Assembly: GCA_964016985.1 (NCBI GenBank)
Contig: OZ024829.1
Coordinates: 70,041,267 to 70,105,266 of the forward strand
Length of the DNA stretch: 64,000 nt
Reading direction: 5' to 3'
From: Anodontia alba
Taxonomy: Eukaryota; Mollusca; Bivalvia; Lucinida; Lucinidae
This document shows positions 23,520 through 35,929 of the stretch, one piece after another (within the stretch, counting starts at the first letter, position 1; every line of letters starts with the position of its first letter). The notes under the pieces were generated by a model that was not told where the DNA came from, searched no databases, and saw only the letters and a program-made list of their open reading frames with translations. Position numbers and translations under genes: made by a program.

Positions 23520-23870
23520 GTCAGATGGACAGACCAGGGGGCAAAGCAGACCCAGATCAGGCTACCCCCAAAGGGACAGCCTGACTGAATAGTAAACTAA
23601 ATGGCAGACTGTGCAGACCCATGTCAGGCTGCTTCAGTCTGGTCTAAGTCAGCAATGCTCATTGTTCTGCCTAGTATTAAGTTTGTAGCAGACCAATCAA
23701 ACAATAATTTTGCAAACTCAGCCCTTAGCACTCTGGATAGAAATTTCAGCAGACGACACTGAAAAACCCATCAGCTTTTCCCACAGAAACAGGCTTCGAC
23801 ATTCCACACAAACTGTCTCCAATGGAGACAACTCGCAATAAAATACCAAATCCTGTCTCTTGGAAAGAAA
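23520..23870 (+). repeat. Dispersed repeat Q, copy 2
   Basis: Homologous to 22.09-22.51 kb: 'gcagacccatgtcaggctgc', 'cagtctggtct', 'atttcagcagacgacac', 'ccaatggagacaact', 'taccaaatcctgtct'. Non-coding. Confidence 0.5.
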
Positions 23871-24838
23871 AAAAAAAAATAAATAAAGTAAATAAATGAA
23901 AATATAAATAAAAATGATAAAAAAAAATAAAAAAAAATAAATGTTATTGTTGTAGTTTCTTGAAAAATGGTTGACACATTACTCTGGGCAGATTGACGCT
24001 TGTAGGTTATGGTTTGACTATGACTGACAGGGGAGTCCATATATGGAGCATTCTTGAGGGACTGCAGCAGGTGGTTTTGAATAGCAATTTCAGAATTGTT
24101 ATTTTCGGTGTTGATTCTGTTGCTGTTCCTTCAGTTTAGAGTACGAATTAACGCTTTGCAGTTTTTATACCCACTTATTTGTACTGTAGCAGTAGGGGCC
24201 AAACTAATATTATTGCATTTCTGCAATAAATGCTTCCTTACACTGTGATTTGTAAGCGTTCTACCATTAGTAAGAGCTGGACAGTGAGTTTATATCCTTA
24301 GAACGGCTGAGGGTTTTGGAAAATGCAGCCAAAATGGGGGTAGGGTTGGAATCCGGAATCCAACATAAGCAACTGATCAAATATAGCTTACTTGAAAACG
24401 AAATTAGATATGCTATTCTTCACAATCAAGCACTGCCAAGCTTTTTGCACTCACGAAAGGTCATGGCGGAGCATGGGTCACGGTGTGAAAATGTATGCGC
24501 ATGCAGATTTTTTTTTTTTTTCGATTTGATCCCATATTTTTCCTCCTTTCTCTCTCTCTTCCCCTCCTTCTTGTGCTTTTCGTATGCTGGGCAGTTTGAG
24601 CCGCGCTTGGTTGGTGTTGACGGGGCTGCATTAAACCGAACATTTTTGGTCCGAAAATTTGACCATTTTTTCTTACTTTTAAAGTCTTTTGTGCCCATTC
24701 AAAAAGTGTTGGCCAGCAATTACACATAAATACGCTACCGCCGTCGAAAGGATATAGCTGTTGTTGTTTTTTGTTTGTTTGTTTGTCCAAGGGAACAGTT
24801 TTTAAAATAACAATGTGGGTTTAGTATGGCATGTCAAA
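23871..24838. other. Unannotated stretch
   Basis: An A/T-rich simple region at 23867-23940 is followed by sequence with open frames on both strands (24316-24790). None shows a domain, and they owe part of their length to T- and C-rich runs. Confidence 0.4.
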
Positions 24839-25629
24839 CGTTGCATTATTCGACATTTTTTATATTTCTATTGGATTTTCTTTCATTTGTATTGTATTAA
24901 ATCTCTGATCATTTCTATTGTATATTTTTGTTTTAATTCTATAATTTATCTTTTGTATTCAATATCTATTCATTTATATTGCATAAGTTTGTTTTTGTTC
25001 TATATTTAATCATTTATTAATGGTTTGTATGCTGTTATGTTTCATTACTATTCAATGACTCCCATTTATATTGCATATTTTTAATTTATATTCTATATGG
25101 CTATATTTGTATTGTATAATAGTTATTTGCATTCAATATTTTTCATATTTGTATTCATTTTTTGTTCATTTCTATTCTATGTTATTTCTTTTCTGTTGCA
25201 AATGCCTTCGTTTGTATTCTATATTTCGATATTTACATTACATTTACTTAGTTATTTATATTTAATATTTTCGTATTTTCTTGCAATCTTAGTTGACCTC
25301 TATTACATATTTCATATGTACAAATGACATAGATACAAATTTCTCATTTCTATTCTATATTTCTAGATTTGTATTTAATAACTATTGTTTTCTATTTGAT
25401 GTTTTCCGTTTATATTTGTAAATTGCTTCATTTCTAACCTAAACGCATTGATTTCGATTGTATATATTGTCGCACTAGCATGCATTGGAACGACAATAAA
25501 AATCTTACATTTGTGTTGTATAATAATTGCACTCTGGGATATGTTTATTTACATTGTTACATGGTATTTCATTGGCTGAGAAAAATCGGGTAGGTCTATT
25601 TACCGGAACCTGTATACCAGACAGTTAAA

Positions 25630-26330
25630 ATAATTATAACAAGAGGGCCCACAGGGCCCTAATTCGCTCACCTGAGTGTCACTGTCTCTAGTCTAAAAGA
25701 ATAGGACTATGTCTGTTTAAAATTTGTTGAAAATGAATGTTTTCAGATGACAGGTTTAACAACTGTGTTATACAGGCCTTGGGAGGAATGTGATGGTTCT
25801 TGGGACAGATAAAAGCATGTTGGCTTGTACAGTATTATAGGCCTAGGGGAATGGGGGGCTGGTGCTTGACAGAAGCAAGATCCCATGATGCCTTAGTTTT
25901 TTTCCTTTTATTTTTAGCTCTGGTGGCCATCTTGTCCAGCAGAGCAGGACAGTTTGAGCAATTTTGGTAGAGGATCACCCAAGGAACATTCTTCTGAAAT
26001 TATTGAAAATTCTGTCCAGCAGTGTCAGGGGTTAGGGTTTTAAAGCAAAAGTTGCAATGTATGCATGCTAACTTTTATGGAAAATCAGCCCCTCTTATGG
26101 CGTTTGAAGGCCTGATGAACAGAGGGACAAATAGATGCATGATTAAACAAACACACGGGATACTTTGGATTGATATCTAACATCATAGAAAATATTAACT
26201 AAATCCTTCATTTTGTTACAAAAATATGAGCTCTTTAAATATTTTAACATAAAAATTATGACACAAAAACTCAAAAGTGTGTTTCGTAGACCTTAAAGTC
26301 ATGTGCATGGGTAATGATAATCTATGGCAT
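25630..26330 (+). repeat. Head of the agagggccc repeat inside FB2
   Basis: It begins 'aacaagagggcccacaggg' and 'tcgctcacctgagtg'. By recall, this head resembles an abundant repeat of bivalve genomes. It is followed by about 600 bp of non-coding sequence leading into the 160-bp array. Confidence 0.45.
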
Positions 26331-26379
26331 TTTTCTTATTTATGCTTCAATACTAAGAATGGGGCCATCCTATATGTCT

Positions 26380-27065
26380 ATAAGTCTATGTAAAACAAGT
26401 GGGCCCCGGGGCCGGGCCATTTTTTACCACAGGGCTATAATTTGAAAAACTTTGGTAGAGGTCCATTCGACGAGTCTATATACCAAATATCAAGGACCTG
26501 CGCCTTTCAGTTTTAGACAAGAAGGTTTTTAAAGGTTTTCCCGATATAAGTTTATGTAAAATATGAGGGGCCCTGGGCGGGACCATGTTCAGCCCCAGGG
26601 CTATAATTTAAACAATCTTGGCAGAGGTCCACTAGACAAAGTTGTGTACCAATTATCAAAGGCCTGGGCCTTATGGTTTCAAACAAGAAGATTTTTAAAG
26701 TTTTTCCCTATATAAAGCTATGTAAAACAAGCGGGCCCCGGGACGGGGCCATTTTTTTGGCCCAGGGCTACAATTTGAACAATCTTGGTAGAGGTCTACT
26801 AGATGAAGCTATATATCAAATATCAAAGACCTGGGCATTCTAGTTTTAGTCAAGAAGATTTTTAAAGGTTTCCCTACATGTTGGCCCCTGGCGGGGCCAA
26901 TTTTGGCCCCAGGGCTATAATTTGAACAATCTTGCTAGAGGACCTCTAGATGAAGCTACATACCAAATATCAAAGACCTGGGCCTTCTGGTTTCAGACAA
27001 GATTTTTAAAGGTTTTTCCCCTTAAAGTGTCTATGTATAACATGTGAGCCCTAGGGCGGGGCCAA
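26380..27065 (+). repeat. Tandem repeat, ~160-bp unit, about 4.5 copies
   Basis: Each unit carries 'tgtaaaacaagngggcccc', 'ccagggctataatttgaac', 'ggtagaggtccactaga', 'accaaatatcaaagacctgg' and 'agacaagaagatttttaaag'. Copies start near 26385, 26550, 26720, 26880 and 27035. Non-coding. Confidence 0.85.
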
Positions 27066-27904
27066 TCAATCTATGGAAGCGGACATATTTTCTCCTATCC
27101 AATGAAATACGATGTAACAATGACAAACCTATCCCAGAGTGCAATTATACAATAAAAATGTAAAATTGTTATTGCATATAAATGGTCGTCTCAATGAATG
27201 CCAATGCGACAATATATACAATAGAAATAAATGAGTTTAGGATAAAGCAATTTACAAATATAAACGGAAATCATCAAATAAAAACAATAGTTATTAAATA
27301 CAAATCTAGAGATATATAATAGAAATGAGAAATATATAATAGAAATGAAACAATATAGAATAGGCATCAACTAAAATTGCAAGAAAATATCAAGTATAAA
27401 TCACTAAGTATAGAATGTAAATATCGAAATATAGAATACAAATGAAGGAATGTACAATAGAAATGAAATAATATAAAATAGAAATGAGCAAAAATTTAAT
27501 ACAAATATGAAAATAGTGCATACAAATCACTATTATACAATACAAATATAGCAATATAGAATACAAATGAAAACATATGCAATATAAATGGAAGTCAATG
27601 AATAGTAATAAAACATAACAACATACAAACCATTAATTATTAAATAGAAATGATCAAATATAGAATAAAAACAAAATTATACAATAGAAATGAATAGCTA
27701 TTGAATACAAAAGGTAGATTATAGAATTAAAACAAAAAAATATACAATACAAATGATAGCTTATAGAATTAAAGCAAAAAAATATACAATAGAAATGATA
27801 AATTGAATACAAATACACAAATATACAATACAAATGAAAGAAGATCGAATAGAAATATAAAAATATCGAATAATGCAACGGGGGGGGGGGGGGGGGAGGA
27901 GGGC

Positions 27905-28310
27905 AGGGAGCGTATGCAGCCTCGCAAACTACAGTGTTGCATATGAAGAGACTTAATCAAACCAAGTCTCCGATTTTTGTGATTTCGTGTGTTCTTTGTT
28001 TCCAAGAAAGCTGTGTGTATTGTCTTTTTTCTTTGACTATTCTTTGTTTTCAAAGGCAATCCTTTTTTATTTTTATTGCAATAAATAAAAGTAAAAAAGA
28101 TTGCCTTAGGAAACAAAAACACGTTACAGATAGCAAATGGGAGCCTCGGTTTTATTGAGACTCTTCATAGCAGTAATGTAGTTTGCAACACTGCTTACGC
28201 CCTCTAGCGTATACATGAGCAGAACTGCATTTTAAAAGATGCCACAATGGGCCAAGTGATCCCAAAGGAAATGAAAATATAGTCTGCACTATGGTGAAAT
28301 ATGGGAGACG
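27905..28310. repeat. Repeat family X, head-to-head palindrome
   Basis: A forward X arm (27905-28075) and a reverse X arm (28085-28310) meet at 'ttattgcaataaataaaagt'. T-rich 'ggcaatccttttttatttt' pairs with 'aaaagtaaaaaagattgcc'. This copy shows that X can be a foldback with long arms. The left arm is shorter because it is truncated next to the G run. Confidence 0.7.
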
Positions 28311-29170
28311 TGCATCTGGTCTGTCCGTTTCTTTTGGCCTGCTTGAAGACTTTATAAGGTGTTTTGTTCTTATTTCCTAGCTTTTTTGTTTACACTCACA
28401 TTTCGGATATCTTGTATTTACTGCAGTTTACAAATATTGATTACAAGGTCAAAATCCAGATCGATATAGATTGCGTCTCTTGTGTACAGAAAAAAACTAG
28501 TTCCGGTTAAACAAGCTTTCTAGACAAAACCAAAATAACCGATCTTTTTTTCTTATATGGTATTTCTTGGTATTTTTTTGTCAAGCATGAATGGCTTCAG
28601 AAAATGGGATTATAATTAATTTTAAAATTTTACCTAAATTTTAAGGTGAAAGCTTTTTAAGGTGAAAGCTTGTTTGCTTTGAGACAAGAAAACTAACACA
28701 TCAGTAAAATTTTCAATCTTTCGAGGAGACATTTCTGCTTGTGTCATAATAACTCTGTTATTTTTGCAACGTCCCGAAATATGTATGTTTTTGCGTATTT
28801 GACGTTATTGTTTTGTCGCATTTATAATTACATATTTTGCCAGTTATTTACCGACTTTTACGAACTTCACACCAATCGTTTAAACTTTATGTTGGCTTCT
28901 AAAAGTTTTATATTTCAAATACGCAAACACAACGTTTAATCGCAGGAAACGGTGAATTTGAACATATTAAGATTTGTATATCATTTGCATTTTTGAGGTG
29001 AAATTGCTCGAAATCCAGGCTGAAAGCATCATTTGTCTGATTATCTCCAATTATTTATGAAAGGAACATTATAGATCAACGGCCAATTTCTTTCAGAATC
29101 TGAATCTCGCGGACGTTCTGAAAGCGTCAACATATACGAGTATTCGTATCGTCGTGATGTTAATCGTTGA
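28311..29170. other. Unannotated stretch
   Basis: AT-rich, without recognised repeat or domain. Confidence 0.4.
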
Positions 29171-29175
29171 CGTGA

Positions 29176-29178
29176 TAA

Positions 29179-29229
<51 letters not shown>

Positions 29230-29230
29230 A
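29176..29230. repeat. (AAAT)n microsatellite
   Basis: About 13 units; a shorter array of the same motif lies at 30079-30096. Confidence 0.95.
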
Positions 29231-29823
29231 GCACCTGAGGACAGTTAAAGATGTCCTTTGGTGTTTACTTCCCTATTTCAAGTCGTTCACATATTTGTTC
29301 CTAAATTGTGCAGTTTAGTCATTTGGGTGACGGTACAGATTAGTGGACTCTTCGGGTCTCCTTCTGATTGCTCATAGATTGACAGTAAGCCTTAGACAAA
29401 GTGCCGGGTGATCACTGTCTACTGACGCTTGAATTGGGCAGAGCAGGGCCCCATCTGCGTGTACAGAGACTCGGTTCAGCTTGTGCTTTTGCGCAAACTG
29501 ACTTGGGTTTTCGTTGATTTATGTGCACACGGCCCGAGTTTCAAGTGCACTCGAGAGGCCCGGGCTGGGGTCTGGGGTGTACACAGAAATATAGGAAAAA
29601 TAATCCGTGAATGCTAAAAATGTTCTTTTTGTGGCCAGTTTATGTATCGAGGCAGAAGCATATGCAATATATTGTTCTTTTACATGTTAAGTGCCGCGTG
29701 ACTTAAAAACATGTCTATACAACAAAGATGCTTCGCTACCTAATATCTCTACTTTCAAGATTCTGGGTGGTGTATGAAGCTTAGCGGTTTGAGCCCAACC
29801 GCGACCGAAATCCGCAAAGATAC

Positions 29824-29949
<126 letters not shown>

Positions 29950-30096
29950 GACGAGGTTCTTTATTTGATTTGGGAGACTGAGAATTTTGTCCCTTCGACT
30001 TGATAACCACTGACATTTTATTCGTCTTTGCTCATCTCTGTTTGTACCGAGTTTAAATAAAGTTGAGAGGAGTTGAAATAAATAAATAAATAAATG

Positions 30097-30637
30097 CCGG
30101 GTCGGTGCTAGGAAGGCTGTAATCCGAATCACTCTACATATAGGTAGTAAATACAAGGGGAGGGGTGGGTAGTGCCTTTTGACTATACAGACTATCTGGA
30201 ATGGACACCGGTTTCAGGCCTGGAAATATATACTGAACAAAACTTATACCGCAACTCATAAATGGCTCGATTTCAGTATGAATATGCTGTGTAGGATCAT
30301 CTATCTGAAATATATTGCTCAACTATTCACAAAGAATCTTTGGTACACAGCGACTTACGTCTCTACTGCACGGTTTATTGAGCTCTAATCTGATTGGTCA
30401 AAACGGCTTTTGGGTGCTTGCCAAAGAGGCTAAGATTTTAAACATTTTCCATATTCCTTACTCCAACGTTAGACCAAAGTGGTGAGGAATGTCGCTTGAA
30501 AATCCTCTGCTTTAATTTCACCAAACTTAACATTAAATTTCAGTTCATTTAGGTTTGAGCGTTTATTGCCAGAACGTCCATACAACGCAATGCAAAATGG
30601 ATATCGAGAAGACGGGAATATTATTCAAACGAGTATG

Positions 30638-30685
<48 letters not shown>

Positions 30686-31404
30686 GTTGCTTAGAAATGC
30701 ATAATTATCAGCTTTTCAGTGGCACGGCTTCATGTTTCCTCTGACAAATTCTGAAATTCCCGGAAAAACTTAAAATGCAATAATGTTAATCATTACTGTT
30801 TGTTGGTGAACAAGCGGACTTTACAATCGACTAAATCGAAGAACATATGTCAAACATACTTTCGCTTAAGAATGTAAAGGTTTCCGAAAGAAACCTCAGA
30901 AAACAACTCATCTTTTACGATGCACGAAATGCATGTCGTGTGTCGGATACTGGTACATCACCATGCATTTCATTTTGTTCAACCACCCTTCTTCCGTAAA
31001 ATGGTTTAGTTGGAAACATATTGTTAAAAAATGGCGGTAAAATGATTGACTGATAAAACATTCGTATGAGAGTAATAATTGGTTTGATACATGCACTAGA
31101 TAAAAACACAGATGCGTTATAACTTTGACTCAGTATAATAGTATCGGTGTACTTTTTCGTCATTTTCAGATTACAATGTGTGCTTGACCAAATGTCTTAC
31201 TAGAGTTAGAAAACTGATGTTATGAGGTTTCCATATTATTAATAATAAATAATATCCAAGTAATTCTTATCCCCCTTCCGCTGATTCAAGAATGGCAGTT
31301 GTCATTAACTGGTAAAAGAATAGGCGCTGAGTACTGGTAAAGCGCTTAGAAAAGGTTGCTCAGGAACAGCGCATGTTTTGAGTGAAAATGGGGTACATTT
31401 GTGC
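30097..31404. other. Unannotated stretch with poly(T)
   Basis: A 39-base T run at 30641-30679 is the only clear feature. No coding domain. Confidence 0.45.
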
Positions 31405-31690
31405 ATATAGAGGATTTTACAAGAGTGGTCATTTCATAAAATTTATACAACGAGCATTAGGCGAATTTTATAAAATTTCATATGAAATGACCACGAATGT
31501 AAGATTCTGTTCATCATATGACCCTTTTAAAATTGGATTTTATGGTTAACAAAGTGCACATTATTTCAACAGAAAACGCAACGTTGTCACGGACGTTATT
31601 ATGACGTTACATGTACGCTCCAAACTTTTATGGACGTTATCCAGCGACTTCATATGATTGTTTTGAAATGGTGGCAGAAATATATAATCA
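31405..31690 (+). repeat. Hairpin-headed dispersed repeat, copy 1
   Basis: A hairpin GTGGTCATTTCATAAAAT ... TTTCATATGAAATGACCAC (31421-31492) is followed by 'tgttcatcatatgac', 'cgttgtcac' and 'gacgttatccagcgac'. The same order of boxes recurs at 35.93-36.27 kb. Confidence 0.5.
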
Positions 31691-31747
31691 GTTCCTATCA
31701 ATTCCTGCTGAGTAAAACATCAGGTGTCTCTTTGCAATAGAGAACTG

Positions 31748-32460
31748 TGTGTTTTTTTTTGTGTGTTTTTTTATTTTATTTTTTTTTTTTTTTTTGTTTT
31801 GTGTGTGTGTGTTTGTGTGTGTGTGTTTTTTTTTGTTTTTTTTTTGTGTTTTGTTTTGGTAAGGTTTCACAACTTTACTTTGAGCGCGGCTCTGAGGCAT
31901 TCCTGTGGAAGCTACATTTTGTTACAATTTTAGTCTTTGAGACCCCAAATAACATTCGACATTGTTTTTTTTTTCAACCGAAATGGTGAATTCTGACAAA
32001 TGTCGGTTTATGAGAAATATTTATCGTACAAAACATTTAGAATGCTGAATTATTGAAATAAAGTTTGGTAAAAATCCGGAAGGCTAAATTAAGACATGAA
32101 TCTGTCCCTTTTCGCACATGGTCAGTCAATAAGGCACAATCCAAGCACAAATTTTCATTAAGGGAAAACGGCTTACAAATCGAATCTTCAAGGAAACGTT
32201 TTAGCAATCAGTTTTGCCTCATTTTATTTCTTTCAGTGGAATGATCGTTATATCAGGGCGGAGAAATTCTAATTACCCGACATATGTTCGAAACTGCGAG
32301 CGACCGCGTGGGTATCTAGCTGTATACAATCTGTTCCTGTTCATATAGCGCATGCGAGCACTTACTGTTACACATGATTTTAAACGTGACAGAAGGCCTT
32401 ATGTTAAAATATATTGTACACTAATTGCACAGAGGAACACAGCCGATATCCAATCGCAGT
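31748..32460. other. Simple sequence then unannotated stretch
   Basis: T-rich and (TG)n tracts lie at 31748-31857. The remainder to 32460 shows no feature. Confidence 0.5.
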
Positions 32461-32466
32461 GTTTTA

Positions 32467-32711
32467 TTTGTTTGTGATGGGGTTTTACGACCCTTCAACC
32501 CATTTTAGATCTTTTCGGGCGCGGTCTTTTAACCTAAACACGCTGTTCCTGGGCAGGTTTCTTAAGCGGTTTACTAGTACTTAGTGTACATTATTAACTG
32601 ACAGCTGCCCTTCTTGAATCAGCGGAAGGAGAATAGCCGCTGAGATTTTTTTCATGATCTCTCCTCGGTCATGTGCCGGGCGCGAGGATCCGACCGAGCT
32701 ACTGCGCCAGG
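32467..32711 (-). mobile_element. tRNA-derived SINE (copy 2), diverged
   Basis: Same family as at 0.9 kb by its body ('gggttttacgaccc', 'tgcccttcttgaatcagcgg', 'cttaagcggttta'), but with a different and degraded tRNA-like head ('cgcgaggatccgaccgagct'). Confidence 0.7.
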
Positions 32712-32946
32712 TAATATGGTTTTATCACTAGGGACGAAACTAACTTATGCCAACCCACGAGTACATTATTTCTTTGTCCTGTATCACCCAGGGAAACCGG
32801 ATATCGGAGGTTGCTAGATTTCGGAGGTAAACAAATGATTTCATGCAGCGACAGGGTATGTACTTATCCTCTTTTAATGATCAAAAGAGTGCTTCTGGAG
32901 GATAAGCAACGTAACATATATTTTCCCAATTGAATAATTTAATATA

Positions 32947-33600
32947 TACGTGGCAAAAAAAGTTAGGGATATTTGTACGTACGGTGAAATAAAAGGAAAC
33001 TAAGACATATCTGAAATCTGAAATTGATAAATTTGATTACATCATTTCATTTACAGACAAAAATCCATCCGTTGGAGTCTGTAGCATAAGATGTGAATGA
33101 GAAAATTTGTATGGAAGATCACTAGGATCACCAATAAAACCTCACAAATCTGTCAATATCGCGTATGTCCACCTGTTGCATCTCTGCAGGCCACACAACG
33201 ACGACGCATACTCCTGATGTCTGGCAATCTGTAGCTGGGGTATCCTCCTCCACTCCTCCTGCAAGGCTGCGCCAAAAGCTTGGAGCGTTCTTGGTCGTGG
33301 ATCTCTCTGTCGTACACGCTGGCCGAGAATGTCCCAAATATGCTCGATTGGCGACAAGTCATGGGATCGAGCAGGCCAATCGAGATGATCCACATTGTTC
33401 TGCTGCAGGAACTGCTGTACTATCCTCGCCCGATGTGGTCTGGCGTTGTCATCCTGCAGCACTACGTGGTGTCGTTGAACAAAATGCAGAACAACCGGCT
33501 GTAGCACTTCATTGATGTAGCGTTGGCCTGTCAGAGTTCCGTTAAGCACAAGCAGCTCTGTACGGAAACGAACAGATATGCCGCCCCATACCATAAGACT
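32947..33600 (-). mobile_element. Tc1-like transposon 2, truncated
   Basis: The terminal TACGTGGCAAAAAAAGTTA at 32947 and the C-terminal two thirds of a Tc1 transposase are present. The element stops near 33600 before the helix-turn-helix region, next to a T run (33664-33697). The same terminal motif stands alone at 60043. Confidence 0.75.
33153..33594 (-). pseudogene. Tc1 transposase catalytic fragment
   Basis: Starts at MVWGGIS, then LNGTLTGQRYINEVLQPVV, VVLQDDNARPHRAR (second catalytic Asp), and DWPARSHDLSPIEHIWDILG. There are 34 residues between the Asp of DNARPH and the Glu of PIEH, the DD34E spacing of Tc1. A 1-base shift near 33210 moves the ending into the frame SMRRRCVA...GGHTRY-stop (33153). 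The N-terminal DNA-binding domains and first Asp are missing. Confidence 0.88.
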
Positions 33601-33711
33601 CGATGAACACCACGGTTAACACGACTTGATATAGAAAAAGTGGGGTTCACAGGGATATAAATCGTTTTTTTTTTTTTTGTTTTTTTTTTTTTTTTTTCTT
33701 TCTTATTTCTG

Positions 33712-33806
33712 CTCTAAAACATATAGAAAGTACTCGTTAGAACCACATCGAGTTCTTTCTGCTCTAAAACATAGGTTGTGGGTACTCGTTAGAACCGCTT
33801 CGATGA
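33712..33806. repeat. Family Y fragments
   Basis: Two direct partial copies of the Y half-hairpin: 'ctctaaaacatagaaagt'-like and 'aaaacataggttgtgggta' + 'ctcgttagaaccgcttcga'. A further one at 34862-34920 reads 'gcataggttgatggcactcg' + 'caccgcctcggcgtcgcggt'. Confidence 0.45.
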
Positions 33807-33954
33807 AAAATAAAAAACGAAAATTATCAGCTGTCTTTCTGAAAAGTTTGCATTATTTTTAAGACATAAAAAATTCATTAAAATGAATCTGCGTGTTTTC
33901 ATATTTGTATATCCGATCTTCTTGTGCCTTAGGTGGGTTTCCGGGCCTATACGC

Positions 33955-34335
33955 AGACTTTTGAAATGGAAGGGGCGGGTGTGTGAATTGTTAGCTATTT
34001 TTAAAGGGGACTACAGATGCAAACAAAATGCCAATTGGGGGCGGGGAGGCAAAATTAAGGAATGTAAAGTGGTTTTATGGTCAAATCTGCAAAATTTTAA
34101 AATAATTTGCCCGAAAGGGGTGCAGGTCACGTTTCATCTTTTGGTCGGTCAGACACTCCATGCTTAAAACCCCAGTCCCGTAGGTTTTGAAATGGAGAGG
34201 GTGTGATCGTTTAGAGGTGGTGCAAATACTCAGAAAATGTCGATTCAGATGCAAAAATTAGGGGTGTAAAGTGTGTTTTCGGTTAAAATCTGCTTGATTT
34301 TTTAAATAATTTGTTCACATTGGGGGCTGCGTTCG
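33955..34335 (+). repeat. Two-copy tandem repeat (~210 bp)
   Basis: Units at about 33955-34130 and 34180-34335 share 'ttttgaaatggaaggg', 'gcaaaattaagg' and 'taaataatttg'-like boxes. Ends in C-rich/(CA)n sequence at 34336-34368. Confidence 0.5.
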
Positions 34336-34369
34336 CCCCCACCCCACCCACCACACACACACACACTTG

Positions 34370-35545
34370 ACCCCTGTGACTGGTTCAACAAGTTCATCGA
34401 AATTAAACAGCACGCAATACTGTAGGAACCAGACCTATAATGATGCCCCACCCGTCCCCCTGAAGAATTATTTCTTTCCTAGAACTTGCCTCTTCTGTGG
34501 TAGGTGCTAAGACTGCAGAGGAGTTCAAAGCCCGTATGGTGGTATAGATTGAGAGTCAGAGGTCTGCGTTTTAACATATTGTAAATAATTTTTAACAACT
34601 CATCAAGTGATTTTTTTTTTTGTTTGGTAAATTCTAAATTAAGCGACCCGCCTAACAGAGGTAATGGCCAAATATGACCGACTCCGTGTAAGAAAATAGA
34701 TAGATTCTTATAATCAGATATACCAACATAGCGAACAAGCACCTGTTGTTAACTTTATAGAGTTATTGCACTGATGTGGGTGAATATTGTCCCGAGTTAG
34801 AATATTGAAATAAATAATATGTCATAGATTTACAGTGGTAACGTTACGATTCTTATTTCTGATCTGAAGCATAGGTTGATGGCACTCGTTGGCACCGCCT
34901 CGGCGTCGCGGTTCTTATGGGTTTCCAAAATCAACATTTTAATAGACTCAGGTAGGAACTTCATTTTTGCAGCGAAAAGCTGTTGCATATAGGTTCTTAA
35001 ACGTAACGGCACTGGTTCTATTATTACACTACACGCCCTTTCAAACCCATCAAACCCAATTAAAATTGCTACAAAAAGAGACACCAATATTTGCACACAG
35101 GCTTAGCACCATATTGTGCCAGCAGGTATTAAATTTATATTGCTCTTTTTAGACAGAGCTCACTAAGCAAATTTTCAGTGCCTCCGAAATCCACTGCACC
35201 ATGTGTCAACGTACCTCCGAATATTCCGTTATCCAAAATTTCGCTAGTACTTGCTTTAAATTTCAACAGTAGGCGTTGATAAATTGAAACATAAAGACAA
35301 TCGAAGAAAATATGTCCATCTTAGGACAATAATAAACCAACATGCTATTTACCATGATCGGGCTGGTAGCCGTCGAAAAGGCAAAAGAAGGGATGAAAAA
35401 TAGATCATCGGGATTCAAATGCCGTTTTCACCTCCACAAAGTAGCTGAGAAAGAAAATGTTTGCTTTAACGTATTCATTATTATTTCTCTAGAACAAGCA
35501 TCTCAGCTCTTTTATCAAATGATTAAGATATAAGCAAACAAAAAA
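34370..35545. other. Unannotated stretch
   Basis: Apart from a family Y fragment at 34862-34920 I see nothing supported. Confidence 0.4.
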
Positions 35546-35547
35546 TG

Positions 35548-35650
35548 GATAATTACATACCCTGTCGCTGCATGAAATTATTTGTTTTCCTCCGAAATCT
35601 AGCAACCTCCGATATCCCGATATCCGCTTTTCCTGTGTGGTATAATAAGG
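35548..35650. repeat. Inverted partner of 32.76-32.87 kb
   Basis: 'cataccctgtcgctgcatga' and 'cctccgaaatctagcaacct' at 35560-35620 are the reverse complement of 32800-32865. The ~100-bp copies lie 2.7 kb apart in opposite orientation, with the Tc1 fragment between them. Confidence 0.7.
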
Positions 35651-35929
35651 TTGGATGGAGGACAATAGTATATACATGTTATTCAGACTTTAATTGCACC
35701 AACAATGTACAGATGTACGGGATTCTTTCATACAGAAGCGATGGATAGTTAAATTGATGCATTGTTTATGCGTTAATGATTCTTTACGTACGACACGACG
35801 TTGTACATATGTTGACAGAAAGAAAGTAAGTAAATATTTTATTAAAAGGGTGACTCAATTGGATTAGCCAGTCTTCCCTGAGGCCCTCAAAGGAACATTA
35901 TACATCTAAACGATACAATTAACAAATTG

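Larger units (their letters stand above)
24839..27880. mobile_element. Foldback element FB2 (3.0 kb)
   Basis: Terminal inverted repeats begin CGTTGCATTATTCGA (24839) and end TCGAATAATGCAACG (27866-27880). The AT-rich left arm (24839 to about 25600), rich in 'atttctattgtatatttt', is the reverse complement of the right arm (about 27080-27880), including the inner landmark 'tgcactctgggata' / 'tatcccagagtgca' and 'tatttcattgg' / 'ccaatgaaata'. The 1.45-kb interior holds a 160-bp tandem repeat. A 16-base G run abuts the right end. No transposase. Confidence 0.8.

Noticed and set aside
24316..24790. Overlapping open frames on both strands
   Set aside because: Length depends on T-rich and C-rich runs; no motif, no conservation.
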